From positions 1 through 64,000 of the forward strand of contig NZ_PQSS01000001.1 in assembly GCF_002920535.1 (NCBI RefSeq): a stretch of DNA of 64,000 nt, written 5' to 3'. The DNA comes from Streptomyces sp. Ru71 (lineage in GTDB: Bacteria > Actinomycetota > Actinomycetes > Streptomycetales > Streptomycetaceae). This document shows positions 48,845 to 57,672 of this stretch, one piece after another. Within the stretch, counting starts at the first letter, position 1. Each line of letters starts with the position of its first letter. Position numbers and translations under genes: made by a program. The notes below the pieces were generated by a model that worked only from the letters and a program-made list of their open reading frames with translations, searched no databases and was not told where the DNA came from.

Positions 48845-49597
48845 TTAACCCAGCTCCTGTTCCGTGCCGAAGGTGTCGCGGACGCGGTCGGCGACACCGC
48901 TGAGGTTGGCCTCGAAGGTGAAGCCCTGCTCGAAGCGGTAGCTGCGGCGGACGTCCACGGGGTCGATGCCGTTGATCGCGGCCTTGGCCAGGCGGATCAG
49001 CGAGCCGTCCTTCGCGGCGATCTCACCGGCCAGCTCCAGGGCGGCATCCTGCAGCCGCTCGCGCGGGACCACCCGCCACACCGATCCGTGCCGGTGCAGC
49101 TCCTCGGCCGTGACGGTGCGTGAGGTGTAGTACAGGGCGCGCATCAGGTGCTGCGGGACCAGCCGGGCCAGGTGCGTGGCCGCGCCGAGCGCGCCCCGGT
49201 CCAGCTCGGGCAGGCCGAAGGTGGCGTCGTCGGCGGCGACGATCGCGTCGGCGTTGCCGACCAGACCGATGCCGCCGCCCAGGCAGAAGCCGTGCACGGC
49301 GGCCACCACCGGGACCTCGCAGTCGTACACCGCCGCGAACGCCTCGTAGCAGCCGCGGTTGGCGCCGACGAGGGCGTCGTGACCGGCCGTGCGCTGGATC
49401 TCCTTGATGTCGACGCCGGCGTTGAAGCCGCGCCCCGCCGCGGTGAGCACCACACAGCGGACCTTCGGATCGGCCCCGGCGGCGCGCACCGCGGCGGCCA
49501 GCTCGTACCAGCCCGTGACGGGGAGGGCGTTGACCGGGGGGAAGTCCACGGTGACGACGGCGACGCCCTCTTGCGGGGCGGAGGTGGAGACACCCAT
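48845..49597 (-). CDS. echA20: Enoyl-CoA hydratase-fold hydrolase EchA20
   Basis: A 250-residue crotonase-fold protein. The oxyanion regions are GRGFNAGVDIKEIQRTAGHD and AAVHGFCLGGGIGLVGNADA. In HIP degradation EchA20 hydrolyses ring D of HIEC-CoA, and the gene always heads the echA20-ipdA-ipdB-ipdC block, as here. It is divergent from an SDR gene over the second KstR2-like operator, which lies about 20 bases upstream of its start. Confidence 0.9.
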   Translation of the reverse strand: MGVSTSAPQEGVAVVTVDFPPVNALPVTGWYELAAAVRAAGADPKVRCVVLTAAGRGFNAGVDIKEIQRTAGHDALVGANRGCYEAFAAVYDCEVPVVAAVHGFCLGGGIGLVGNADAIVAADDATFGLPELDRGALGAATHLARLVPQHLMRALYYTSRTVTAEELHRHGSVWRVVPRERLQDAALELAGEIAAKDGSLIRLAKAAINGIDPVDVRRSYRFEQGFTFEANLSGVADRVRDTFGTEQELG

Positions 49598-49616
49598 GAG
49601 CGGATCAGCTACCTTT

Positions 49617-49634
49617 CCACCAAACGTTTGTTAG
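49617..49634. promoter_or_regulatory. KstR2-like operator, echA20 divergent promoter
   Basis: CCACCAAACGTTTGTTAG, with core AAACGTTT, lies between echA20 (minus) and the SDR gene at 49678 (plus). Its reverse strand reads AACAAACGTTTGGT across the 14-base KstR2 window, agreeing at nearly all fixed positions. It is the best match in the window to the site at 39442. Confidence 0.8.
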
Positions 49635-49677
49635 GTGTGCAAGGTAGCAGCGGTCCGCGCGCTGCGGGAGGTGCTCA

Positions 49678-50457
49678 TTGGCGACGATCATTGATCTGAC
49701 CGGATGTGTGACGGTGGTCACAGGCGGCACCCGGGGGGTCGGAGCGGGGATCGCCCGCGCCTTCCTGGAGGCCGGCGCGCAGGTCGTGACCTGCGCGCGC
49801 ACGGCCCCGGACCGGCCCGTCGAGGCGGCCGGGCGCACCGCCCGCTTCCTCCCCGTCGACCTGCGCGACCCGGGCGCGGTGGACGCCTTCTTCATGCGGG
49901 TGCGCGACGAGTACGGGCGCCTGGACACCCTCGTCAACAACGCCGGCGGCACCCCCTTCCGGCTGCTCGGCGAAGGCGGCGCCGAACGGCACGCCCGCGT
50001 GGTCGAGTTGAACCTCCTCGCCCCGCTGACCGCCTCGCTCGCCGCGTACGAGGTGATGCGGGAGCAGGAGTCGGGCGGGTCGATCCTGATGATCGGCAGC
50101 GTCAGCGGCACCCGGCCCTCGCCGGGCACCGCGGCCTACGGCGCCGCGAAGGCGGGCCTGGACCACCTCGCCCGGTCCATGGCCGTGGAGTGGGCGCCGA
50201 CGGTGCGGGTCAACACGCTCGTCCTCGGCATGGTCCGCACCGAACTGTCCCACCTGCACTACGGCGACGAGGACGGCATCGCCGCCGTCGGCCGCACCGT
50301 GCCGCTCGGCCGGCTCGCCGAGCCCGCCGACATCGGCGACGCCTGCGTCTTCCTCGCCTCCGACCGGGCCGCCTACGTCACCGGGGCGAGCCTGCACGTC
50401 CACGGCGGCGGCGAACGCCCGGCGTTCCTGGACGCCGCCACCGTCAACCACTCCTGA
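49678..50457 (+). CDS. SDR family oxidoreductase (Rv3549c-like)
   Basis: A 259-residue short-chain dehydrogenase with CVTVVTGGTRGVGAGIARAF, VNNAGGTPF, Ser in ILMIGSVSGTRPS and Tyr-Lys in AYGAAKAGLDHLARS. The start is TTG with an excellent GGGAGGTGCTCA ribosome site; no ATG or GTG nearby fits. It is divergent from echA20, as the corresponding SDR gene is in mycobacteria, and 14 bases upstream of a second SDR gene. It likely handles a hydroxyl or keto group of a ring C/D intermediate. Confidence 0.85.
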   Translation: MATIIDLTGCVTVVTGGTRGVGAGIARAFLEAGAQVVTCARTAPDRPVEAAGRTARFLPVDLRDPGAVDAFFMRVRDEYGRLDTLVNNAGGTPFRLLGEGGAERHARVVELNLLAPLTASLAAYEVMREQESGGSILMIGSVSGTRPSPGTAAYGAAKAGLDHLARSMAVEWAPTVRVNTLVLGMVRTELSHLHYGDEDGIAAVGRTVPLGRLAEPADIGDACVFLASDRAAYVTGASLHVHGGGERPAFLDAATVNHS

Positions 50458-50470
50458 CGAAGGGAACCCC

Positions 50471-51385
50471 ATGACCACCGGAATCTGCACCGGACGCGTA
50501 GCCGCCGTCACCGGCGCCGGCCGCGGACTCGGCCGCGCGCACGCCCTCGCCCTCGCCGCCGAGGGAGCCCGCGTCGTCGTCAACGACCTCGGCGTCGGCC
50601 TCGACGGCACCGGAGGGACCGCCGGGCCCGCCCAGCAGGTCGTCGACGAGATCCACGCGCTCGGCGGGCAGGCCGTCGCCCACACCGGCGACATCACCAC
50701 CTCCGACGGCGCCGCCTCACTCGTCGCCACCGCCCTGACGGCCTTCGGCCGCCTCGACGCCCTCGTCAACAACGCCGGGTTCCTGCGCGACCGCATGCTC
50801 GTCAACCTCGACGAGGACGACTGGGACGCGGTGATGCGGGTCCACCTCAAGGGCCACTTCCTGCCGCTCAAGCACGCCGCCGCCCACTGGCGTGCCGAGG
50901 CCAAGGCCGGCCGCACCCCGCAAGCCCGCGTGATCAACACCAGTTCCGGCGCCGGACTGCTCGGCAGCGTCGGCCAGGGCAACTACTCCGCCGCCAAGGC
51001 CGGAATCGTCGGCCTGACTTTGGTCGCGGCTGCCGAGATGGCCCGCTACGGCGTCCAGGTCAACGCGATCGCCCCCGCGGCCCGGACCCGGATGACCGAG
51101 CGGACCTTCGCCGACACCATGGCCGCCCCGGCCGACGGCGGCTTCGACGCGATGGCCCCGGAGAACGTCTCCCCACTCGTCGTCTGGCTGGCCTCCACCG
51201 CCTGCGCCGGGGTGACCGGCCGCGTCTTCGAGGCGGAGGGCGGCCGCATCACGGTCATGGAGGGCTGGCACCCCGGCCCCACGGTGGACAAGGGCGCCCG
51301 CTGGACCCCGGCGGAGGCGGGAGAGGCAACCCTGAAACTCCTCATACAGGCGCAGGCCCCGCAGCCGGTGTACGGGGCGCACTGA
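50471..51385 (+). CDS. SDR family oxidoreductase, MFE-2 dehydrogenase type (Rv3548c-like)
   Basis: A 304-residue dehydrogenase with VAAVTGAGRGLGRAHALALA, VVNDLGVGLDGTGG and LVNNAGFLRDRML, catalytic Ser in INTSSGAGLLGS and Tyr-Lys in GNYSAAKAGIVGL. The extra insertion and C-terminal extension correspond to the hydroxyacyl-CoA dehydrogenase domain of multifunctional enzyme type 2, which oxidises 3-hydroxyacyl-CoAs. Its length and its place after the 49678 SDR both match the mycobacterial HIP cluster. Ribosome site: AAGGGAACCCC. Confidence 0.87.
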   Translation: MTTGICTGRVAAVTGAGRGLGRAHALALAAEGARVVVNDLGVGLDGTGGTAGPAQQVVDEIHALGGQAVAHTGDITTSDGAASLVATALTAFGRLDALVNNAGFLRDRMLVNLDEDDWDAVMRVHLKGHFLPLKHAAAHWRAEAKAGRTPQARVINTSSGAGLLGSVGQGNYSAAKAGIVGLTLVAAAEMARYGVQVNAIAPAARTRMTERTFADTMAAPADGGFDAMAPENVSPLVVWLASTACAGVTGRVFEAEGGRITVMEGWHPGPTVDKGARWTPAEAGEATLKLLIQAQAPQPVYGAH

Positions 51386-51593
51386 CGCCTGGGGCGCGAT
51401 GGCGAGAACGGTGACCGCAACGCCGAGAAGGGGCGCGGAGGACTGCGCGACGAGCCACCACGCACCCGCACCCGGCAACGCGCTCCAGACCCCGACGGCG
51501 CTCCTTCCCAGTCAGCGGGAAAACCCCCTCCCCGCCCGCCCCGCACCCCCCTTAGCCTCCCCGAACAGCCCGACGCCCCCGCGAAGGACACCC

Positions 51594-52394
51594 ATGCTCA
51601 CCGACCCCCAGCGGCAGCGCGCCGCGCAGATCCTGCGCACCGCCGAGCACCGCCGAACCCCCGTCGACCCCCTCACCGACACCTTCCCTGACATCGGCAC
51701 CGAGGACGCCTACGAGATCCAGCTCCTCAACATCCGTCACCGCCTCGCCGCCGGGGCCCAGGTACGCGGACACAAGGTCGGCCTCTCCTCCCCGGTGATG
51801 CAGCGGATGATGGGCGTCGACGAGCCGGACTACGGCCACCTGCTCGACGACATGGAGCTGAGCCCCGACACCCCCGTGCCCGTCGCCCGCTACTGCCACC
51901 CCCGCGTCGAGGTCGAGGTCGGCTTCGTCCTCGGCGACGACCTGCCGGGCGAGGACTGCACACCCCAGGACGTGCTCCACGCCACCGAACGCGTCGTACC
52001 CGCCCTGGAGTTGATCGACAGCCGCATCCGCGACTGGAGGATCTCCATCGCCGACACCATCGCGGACAACGCCTCCTCCGCCGGATACCTCATCGGCGAG
52101 GGCCGCGACCCCCGCGAACTGGACCTGAAGGCCATCGACGCCCGGCTGACCAGCGGCGGCGAACTGCTCGCCGAGGGCCGCAGCGACGCCGTGCTGGGCG
52201 ACCCCGCCGTCTCCGTCGCCTGGCTCGCCCGCACCGTGGCCCGCTTCGGCGTCCCCCTGAAGAAGGGACACGTGGTGCTGCCCGGCTCCTGCACCCGCGC
52301 CGTCGACGTGACGGCGGGTCAGACGTTCACCGCCGAGTTCACCGGGCTGGGCCAGGTCTCCCTCACGTTCACCGAAGGTGATGCACCGTCATGA
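51594..52394 (+). CDS. hsaE: 2-hydroxypenta-2,4-dienoate hydratase family protein (HsaE)
   Basis: A 266-residue fumarylacetoacetate-hydrolase-like hydratase. [35 protein letters not shown] with the metal-binding Glu residues, and [14 protein letters not shown] are family marks (MhpD/HsaE). It hydrates the 2-hydroxyhexa-2,4-dienoate released when ring A is cleaved off. The ATG follows AAGGACACCC. Bases 51386-51593 upstream hold no recognisable gene. It begins the hsaE-hsaG-hsaF block with four-base overlaps. Confidence 0.92.
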   Translation: MLTDPQRQRAAQILRTAEHRRTPVDPLTDTFPDIGTEDAYEIQLLNIRHRLAAGAQVRGHKVGLSSPVMQRMMGVDEPDYGHLLDDMELSPDTPVPVARYCHPRVEVEVGFVLGDDLPGEDCTPQDVLHATERVVPALELIDSRIRDWRISIADTIADNASSAGYLIGEGRDPRELDLKAIDARLTSGGELLAEGRSDAVLGDPAVSVAWLARTVARFGVPLKKGHVVLPGSCTRAVDVTAGQTFTAEFTGLGQVSLTFTEGDAPS

Positions 52395-53296
52395 CGACCA
52401 CCCGGAACAAGGCCACGGCCGCGATCGTCGGATCCGGCAACATCGGCACCGACCTGCTGTACAAGCTGCTCCGCTCCGACCTCGTCGAACCGCGCTGGAT
52501 GATCGGCGTCGACCCGGACAGCGAGGGCCTCGCCCGCGCCCGCAGGGCCGGCCTGGAGGCGAGCCCCGACGGCGTCGAGTGGCTGCTCGCCCAGGACGAG
52601 CTCCCCGACATCGTCTTCGAGGCGACCTCCGCCTACGTCCACCGCGCCAACGCCCCCCGCTACGCCGAACTCGGCATCAAGTCGGTCGACCTCACCCCGG
52701 CCGCCGTCGGCCCCGCCGTCGTGCCGCCCGCCAACCTGCGCGCGCACCTCGACAAGCCCAACGTCAACATGATCACCTGCGGCGGCCAGGCCACCATTCC
52801 CATGGTGTACGCGGTCTCGCGCGTCGTGCCCGTGCCGTACGCGGAGATCGTCGCCTCGGTGGCCTCCGTCTCCGCCGGACCCGGCACCCGTGCCAACATC
52901 GACGAGTTCACCCGCACCACCTCGCGCGGCATCGAGACCATCGGCGGCGCCGAGCGCGGCAAGGCGATCATCATCCTCAACCCGGCCGAGCCGCCCGTCA
53001 TCATGCGCGACACCGTCTTCTGCGCGATCCCCGAGGACGCCGACCACGCCGCGATCGCCGCCTCCGTCAAGGAGATCGCCGAGCAGGTCGCCGCCTACGT
53101 GCCCGGCTACCGGCTGCGCGGCGAGCCGCAGTTCGACGCACCCCGCCCGGAGAACGGGGGGATGGCACGGGTCGCGATCTTCCTGGAGGTGGAGGGCGCG
53201 GGCGACTACCTGCCGCCGTACGCCGGGAACCTCGACATCATGACCGCCGCCGCCACCAAGGTCGGCGAGGAGTTCGCGAAGGGGATCATCGCGTGA
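52391..53296 (+). CDS. hsaG: Acylating acetaldehyde/propanal dehydrogenase (HsaG)
   Basis: A 301-residue dehydrogenase. The NAD motif is [18 protein letters not shown] and the catalytic Cys is in [20 protein letters not shown]. It converts propanal, made from 4-hydroxy-2-oxohexanoate in steroid degradation, to propionyl-CoA, channelled through a complex with the aldolase encoded next. ATGA overlap with hsaE and GTGA overlap with hsaF show coupling. Confidence 0.95.
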   Translation: MTTTRNKATAAIVGSGNIGTDLLYKLLRSDLVEPRWMIGVDPDSEGLARARRAGLEASPDGVEWLLAQDELPDIVFEATSAYVHRANAPRYAELGIKSVDLTPAAVGPAVVPPANLRAHLDKPNVNMITCGGQATIPMVYAVSRVVPVPYAEIVASVASVSAGPGTRANIDEFTRTTSRGIETIGGAERGKAIIILNPAEPPVIMRDTVFCAIPEDADHAAIAASVKEIAEQVAAYVPGYRLRGEPQFDAPRPENGGMARVAIFLEVEGAGDYLPPYAGNLDIMTAAATKVGEEFAKGIIA

Positions 53297-54318
53297 GGAC
53301 CTACTCCGACACCCTCGACATCCGGGTCACCGACTCCTCCCTGCGCGACGGCTCGCACGCCAAGCGGCACCAGTTCACCGCCGAGGACGTCCGCTCCGTC
53401 GTCGCCGCGCTCGACGACGCCGGTGTGCCCGTCATCGAGGTGACCCACGGCGACGGACTCGGCGGCTCGTCCTTCACCTACGGCTTCTCCAGGACGCCCG
53501 AACAGGAGCTGATCAAGGTCGCCGTGGACACCGCGCGGCGGGCGAGGATCGCCTTCCTGATGCTCCCCGGGCTCGGCGTGAAGGACGACATCCGGGCCGC
53601 CCACGGCAACGGCGCGAGCGTGTGCCGCATCGCCACCCACTGCACCGAGGCGGACATCGCCGTCCAGCACTTCGGACTGGCCCGCGACAGGGGCCTGGAG
53701 ACGGTCGGCTTCCTGATGATGGCCCACTCCACGACACCCGAGAAGCTCGCCCGGCAGGGCCGCATCATGGCCGACGCGGGCTGCCAGTGCGTGTACGTCG
53801 TCGACTCGGCCGGAGCCATGGTCATGGACGACGTCACCGCCCGCGTCGAGGCCCTGATCGCCGAACTCGGCGACGACGCCCAGGTCGGCTTCCACGGCCA
53901 CGAGAACCTGGCCCTCGGCACCGGCAACTCCATCGCCGCCATCCGGGCCGGAGCCGTCCAGATCGACGGCTCCACCCGCCGCCTCGGTGCCGGCGCCGGC
54001 AACACCGCCGTCGAGGCGCTCGTCGCGGTGTGCGCCAAGATGGGCATCCGCACCGGCATCGACGTACTGAAGATCATCGACGCGGCCGAGGACGTGGTCC
54101 GCCCGGTGATGGACGAGGAGTGCCGACTCGACCGGCTCGCCCTGCTGATGGGCCACGCCGGGGTCTACTCCAGCTTCCTCAAGCACGCCTACCGGCAGGC
54201 CGAGCGCTACGGCGTGTCCGGCGCCGAGATCCTGCTGCGCGCGGGCGAGCGCCGCCTGGTCGGCGGCCAGGAGGACCAGCTCATCGACATCGCCGTGGAA
54301 CTCGCCGCGCGGAACTGA
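53293..54318 (+). CDS. hsaF: 4-hydroxy-2-oxovalerate/oxohexanoate aldolase (HsaF)
   Basis: A 341-residue class II pyruvate aldolase. The metal and catalytic residues are in [20 protein letters not shown] and [20 protein letters not shown]; the C-terminal DmpG communication domain follows. It splits 4-hydroxy-2-oxohexanoate into pyruvate and propanal and passes the aldehyde to HsaG. The GTG overlaps the hsaG stop by four bases. Confidence 0.95.
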   Translation: MRTYSDTLDIRVTDSSLRDGSHAKRHQFTAEDVRSVVAALDDAGVPVIEVTHGDGLGGSSFTYGFSRTPEQELIKVAVDTARRARIAFLMLPGLGVKDDIRAAHGNGASVCRIATHCTEADIAVQHFGLARDRGLETVGFLMMAHSTTPEKLARQGRIMADAGCQCVYVVDSAGAMVMDDVTARVEALIAELGDDAQVGFHGHENLALGTGNSIAAIRAGAVQIDGSTRRLGAGAGNTAVEALVAVCAKMGIRTGIDVLKIIDAAEDVVRPVMDEECRLDRLALLMGHAGVYSSFLKHAYRQAERYGVSGAEILLRAGERRLVGGQEDQLIDIAVELAARN

Positions 54319-54350
54319 CCCGTACCACCGACACACACATGGAGGACCGG

Positions 54351-55511
54351 ATGACGGCGATCGACGAAGAGGTCCGGGTCATCGACGCGGGCAGGCCGCC
54401 GGCGCGGTTCGCGCGGGGCTGGCACTGCCTCGGCCTCGCCGAGAGCTTCAAGGACGGAAAGCCCCACGAGATCGAGGCGTTCGGCACCAAACTGGTGGTC
54501 TTCCAGGGCGCCGACGACCAGCAGCTGCACGTCCTCAACGCCTACTGCCCGCACATGGGCGGCAACCTCGCCCACGGCAGCGTCAAGGGCGACACCGTCG
54601 CCTGCCCGTTCCACGACTGGCGCTGGTCCGGCAACGGCCGCTGCGCGGACATCCCGTACGCCCGCCGGGTCCCGCCGCGCGCCAGGACCCGCTCCTGGCT
54701 CACCCTGGAGCGCAACAGGCAACTGTTCGTCTGGCACGACCCGGAGGGCAACCCCCCGCCGCCCGAGGTGACCATCCCCGAGATCCCCGGCGTCCACGGG
54801 CCGGAAGCGGACCAGTGGAGCGAGTGGACCTGGAAGTCGCTGCGCGTGGAGGGCTCCAACTGCCGCGAGATCGTGGACAACGTGGTCGACATGGCCCACT
54901 TCTACTACGTCCACTTCTCCTTCCCGACCTACTTCAAGAACGTCTTCGAGGGCCACATCGCCATCCAGTACATGGAGAGCAGCCCGCGCCAGGACGTGGA
55001 CCTCGGCACCCTCAGCGCCCCGCTGCGCTCCGACGCCTCCTACTACGGCCCCTCCTACATGATCGACTACCTGTGGTCGCCCGTGGCGGAGGGCGTCGAG
55101 ATGGAGATGGTGCTGATCAACTGCCACTACCCGATCGACGAGAACAGCTTCGTGCTGCAGTACGGCGCGATCGTCAGGAAGCTCCCCGGGATGACCGACG
55201 AGCAGGCCGCGCAGGCCGCCGAGCTCACCTCCGACAGCCTGGCCAAGGGCTTCGAGCAGGACGTGGAGATCTGGCGGAACAAGACCCGCATCGACAACCC
55301 GCTGCTGACCGAGGAGGACGGCCCCGTCTACCAACTGCGTCGCTGGTACGAGCAGTTCTACGTCGACGCCGCCGACGTCAAGGACGAGATGACCCGGCGC
55401 TTCGAGTTCGAGCTCGACACCAGCCGCGCCAACGAGACCTGGCGCTCGGAGGTCGAGGCCAACCTGACCCGCCTCAAGGCCGAGGCGGCGGCCACGGAGA
55501 CCGGAGCCTGA
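54351..55511 (+). CDS. kshA: 3-ketosteroid 9-alpha-monooxygenase oxygenase subunit KshA
   Basis: A 386-residue Rieske oxygenase. The 2Fe-2S ligands are Cys66/His68 (AYCPHMGGN) and Cys85/His88 (ACPFHDWRW). The non-heme iron site is in REIVDNVVDMAHFYYVHFSF. Length and motifs agree with KshA, which hydroxylates 3-ketosteroids at C9 and, with the delta-1 dehydrogenase, breaks ring B. The ATG at 54351 is chosen for the GGAGGACCGG just before it; an ATG at 54339 is possible. KshB is encoded two genes downstream. Confidence 0.93.
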   Translation: MTAIDEEVRVIDAGRPPARFARGWHCLGLAESFKDGKPHEIEAFGTKLVVFQGADDQQLHVLNAYCPHMGGNLAHGSVKGDTVACPFHDWRWSGNGRCADIPYARRVPPRARTRSWLTLERNRQLFVWHDPEGNPPPPEVTIPEIPGVHGPEADQWSEWTWKSLRVEGSNCREIVDNVVDMAHFYYVHFSFPTYFKNVFEGHIAIQYMESSPRQDVDLGTLSAPLRSDASYYGPSYMIDYLWSPVAEGVEMEMVLINCHYPIDENSFVLQYGAIVRKLPGMTDEQAAQAAELTSDSLAKGFEQDVEIWRNKTRIDNPLLTEEDGPVYQLRRWYEQFYVDAADVKDEMTRRFEFELDTSRANETWRSEVEANLTRLKAEAAATETGA

Positions 55512-55512
55512 C

Positions 55513-55740
55513 ATGCAGCCCGTGGAGTGCGCGACCTGCGGCAACCAGGTCCTGTGCGAGAAGTTCAGCATGGCCCACACCTCCGTGCAGTGGACCGCCG
55601 AAGCGGCCGTCGTCTGCGCGGAGTTCCGCGGCCGGGTCACCGAGGGCGGCAGCACCGCCCGGATCCGGACCTGCCGGGCGCTGCGCGAGAGCATCGACCG
55701 CGCGGTCGAGGAGGGCACCCTGGAGGTCGCCGATGTCTGA
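55513..55740 (+). CDS. Small Cys-containing protein between kshA and kshB
   Basis: A 75-residue protein with an N-terminal CATCGNQVLCEKFSMAHTS (CxxC followed six residues later by Cys), a mid Cys in VVCAEFRG and a late Cys in RTCRALRES. The pattern suggests a small metal- or cluster-binding protein, but it lacks the spacing of a normal ferredoxin. It starts one base after kshA ends and overlaps kshB by eight bases, so it is made with them. Its placement suggests an accessory role for the hydroxylase. I do not recognise a named family. Confidence 0.75.
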   Translation: MQPVECATCGNQVLCEKFSMAHTSVQWTAEAAVVCAEFRGRVTEGGSTARIRTCRALRESIDRAVEEGTLEVADV

Positions 55741-56794
55741 GCCGACGTCGGAGCCGGTGCCGGCCGGCCCGCGCACCCACCGGCTGCGCGTCACCGAGGT
55801 GATAGCCGAGACGGCCGACGCGCGCTCCCTGGTGCTCCAGGCACCGCCGCAGAGCGCCGGCCGCTTCGCCTACCGGCCCGGCCAGTTCCTCACCCTGAAA
55901 CTGCCCGGGCCGGACGGGAAGCCGGCCGCCCGCTGCTACTCCCTGGCCAGCTCACCGCACACCGGGGAGCCGATGAAGGTCACCGTCAAACGGGTGGCCG
56001 GCGGACACGGCTCCAACTGGGTGTGCGACCACGTCACGGCGGGCGACGAACTGGAGGTGCTGCCCCCGGCCGGCACCTTCACCCCGGACTCCTTCGACCG
56101 GGACCTGCTGCTCGTCGCCGGGGGCAGCGGCATCACCCCGGTGCTGTCCATCGCCAAGTCCGCCCTGGCGCAGGGTCAGGGCCGGGTCGCCCTGCTCTAC
56201 GCCAACCGCGACGACACCTGCGTCATCTTCCGTGAGGAACTGCGCAGACTGAGTGAGGACCATCCCGAGCGGCTGCTCGTCCTGCACTGGCTGGAGTCGC
56301 TCCAGGGCCTGCCGGTGGCCGGCCGCCTGGCCACCGCGCTCGCGCCCTACGCCGACCGCGAGGCGTACCTCTGCGGTCCGGAGCCGATGATGGACGCGGC
56401 CGAACAGGCCCTGCGGGCGCTCGGCGCACCGGGCGGCCGGATCCACCGGGAGCGGTTCTTCTCCCTCGGCGCGGACGTCTTCGACGCGCCCGCCGTGACG
56501 CCGGAGGCGCCCGCGGAAGGCGGCAGCACGGCCCAGGTGGAGCTCGACGGCGAAACCCGCACCCTCACCTGGCCGTCGGCCACTCCACTGCTCGACGTCC
56601 TGCTGGCCGCCGGGGTGGACGCCCCGTACTCCTGCCGGGAGGGCGCCTGCAGCGCCTGCACCTGCCGGGTCGTCACCGGCGAGGTGAAGATGATCCGCAA
56701 CGACGTCCTGGACGACCAGGACATCGCCGAGGGCTACGTCCTGGCCTGCCAGGCACTGCCCCTGACTGACCGCATCGAGATCACCTACTCCTGA
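55733..56794 (+). CDS. kshB: 3-ketosteroid 9-alpha-monooxygenase reductase subunit KshB
   Basis: A 353-residue reductase. The FAD motif is AARCYSLASSPHTGE, the NAD motif LLVAGGSGITPVLSIAKSAL with AYLCGPEPMMDAAEQAL, and the C-terminal plant-type 2Fe-2S cluster is PYSCREGACSACTCRVVTG with LACQALP. This is KshB order, moving electrons from NADH to KshA. TGGAGGTCGCCG precedes the ATG. The neighbourhood confirms the assignment. Confidence 0.93.
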   Translation: MSEPTSEPVPAGPRTHRLRVTEVIAETADARSLVLQAPPQSAGRFAYRPGQFLTLKLPGPDGKPAARCYSLASSPHTGEPMKVTVKRVAGGHGSNWVCDHVTAGDELEVLPPAGTFTPDSFDRDLLLVAGGSGITPVLSIAKSALAQGQGRVALLYANRDDTCVIFREELRRLSEDHPERLLVLHWLESLQGLPVAGRLATALAPYADREAYLCGPEPMMDAAEQALRALGAPGGRIHRERFFSLGADVFDAPAVTPEAPAEGGSTAQVELDGETRTLTWPSATPLLDVLLAAGVDAPYSCREGACSACTCRVVTGEVKMIRNDVLDDQDIAEGYVLACQALPLTDRIEITYS

Positions 56795-56839
56795 ACCCCC
56801 TCAGTCCGCCAACCACGCAACGCCTTCAGGGAGCCGACC

Positions 56840-57616
56840 ATGCCCCGCACCTGCCTCGTCACCGGAGCGGCCTCCGGTCTCGGCAAGACCACCGCCGACC
56901 TCCTGCGCACGCGGGGCCACACCGTCATCGCGGCCGATCTGAAGGACGGCGACATCCACGCCGACCTGTCCACGACCGAGGGACGGCGCGAACTGATCGC
57001 CGAGGCAACGGAGTTGAGCGGAGGACGGCTCGACGCCGTCATCGCCTGCGCCGGGATCGCGCACTTCGGCCCGCTCACCGTCCAGGTCAACCACTTCGGT
57101 GCCGTGGCCACCCTGGAGGGCCTGCGCCCGCTGCTGGCCGCCGGCACCGAGCCCCGGGCCCTCGTCGTGGGCTCGATCGACTCCGTGCACCCGACCGACC
57201 CCGCCATCGTGGACGCCGCGCTGGCCGGCGACGAGGAAGCGGCGGTGGCCGCGTCCCGGGCGGCCGTCGAGCGCGGCGAGGGACACCTCGTCTACTCCTC
57301 GTCCAAGGCCGCCGTCTCCCGCTGGGTCCGCCGCCGGGCGATCACCGGGGACTGGGCCGGCGCGGGCATCGCGCTCAACGCCGTCGCGCCCGGAGTCGTC
57401 GTCACCCCGCTGACCCGGCCCCTGCTCGACGACCCCGAGATGCGGGCCCTCGTCGAGCAGAGCGTGCCGATGCCACTGCACGGCCACGCCCGGCCCGAGC
57501 AGATCGCCCCGCTCCTCGCCTGGCTGACCTCGCCCGAGAACACCCATGTCACCGGGCAGGTCGTCTTCGCCGACGGCGGCGCCGACGCCGTCCTGCGCGG
57601 CGACAGCACCTGGTGA
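56840..57616 (+). CDS. hsdA: 3-alpha-hydroxysteroid dehydrogenase/carbonyl reductase-like SDR
   Basis: A 258-residue atypical short-chain dehydrogenase. CLVTGAASGLGKTTADLLRT, ADLSTTEGRRELIAEATE, VQVNHFGAVATLEGLRPLLA, LVYSSSKAAVSRWVRRRAI and GGADAVLRG correspond position by position to the Comamonas 3-alpha-HSD/carbonyl reductase as I recall it, including the long helix between strands 4 and 5 typical of that small subgroup. It would oxidise 3-alpha-hydroxysteroids (androsterone or bile-acid type) to 3-ketosteroids, feeding KstD and KshAB. It is 45 bases after kshB. Confidence 0.85.
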   Translation: MPRTCLVTGAASGLGKTTADLLRTRGHTVIAADLKDGDIHADLSTTEGRRELIAEATELSGGRLDAVIACAGIAHFGPLTVQVNHFGAVATLEGLRPLLAAGTEPRALVVGSIDSVHPTDPAIVDAALAGDEEAAVAASRAAVERGEGHLVYSSSKAAVSRWVRRRAITGDWAGAGIALNAVAPGVVVTPLTRPLLDDPEMRALVEQSVPMPLHGHARPEQIAPLLAWLTSPENTHVTGQVVFADGGADAVLRGDSTW

Positions 57617-57619
57617 GAG

Positions 57620-57659
57620 CGGCCCGGCCCGGTCACCTCCGGCCCGGCCCGGTCACCTC
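57620..57659. repeat. Two-copy 20-bp direct repeat
   Basis: Two adjacent perfect 20-base copies beginning CGGCCCGGCCCGGTCA lie between the stop of the 3-alpha-HSD gene and the end of the convergent IclR gene, followed by a degenerate third copy. They may be a slippage product of GC-rich intergenic DNA. Confidence 0.85.
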
Positions 57660-57672
57660 CCGGCCGGCCGGC

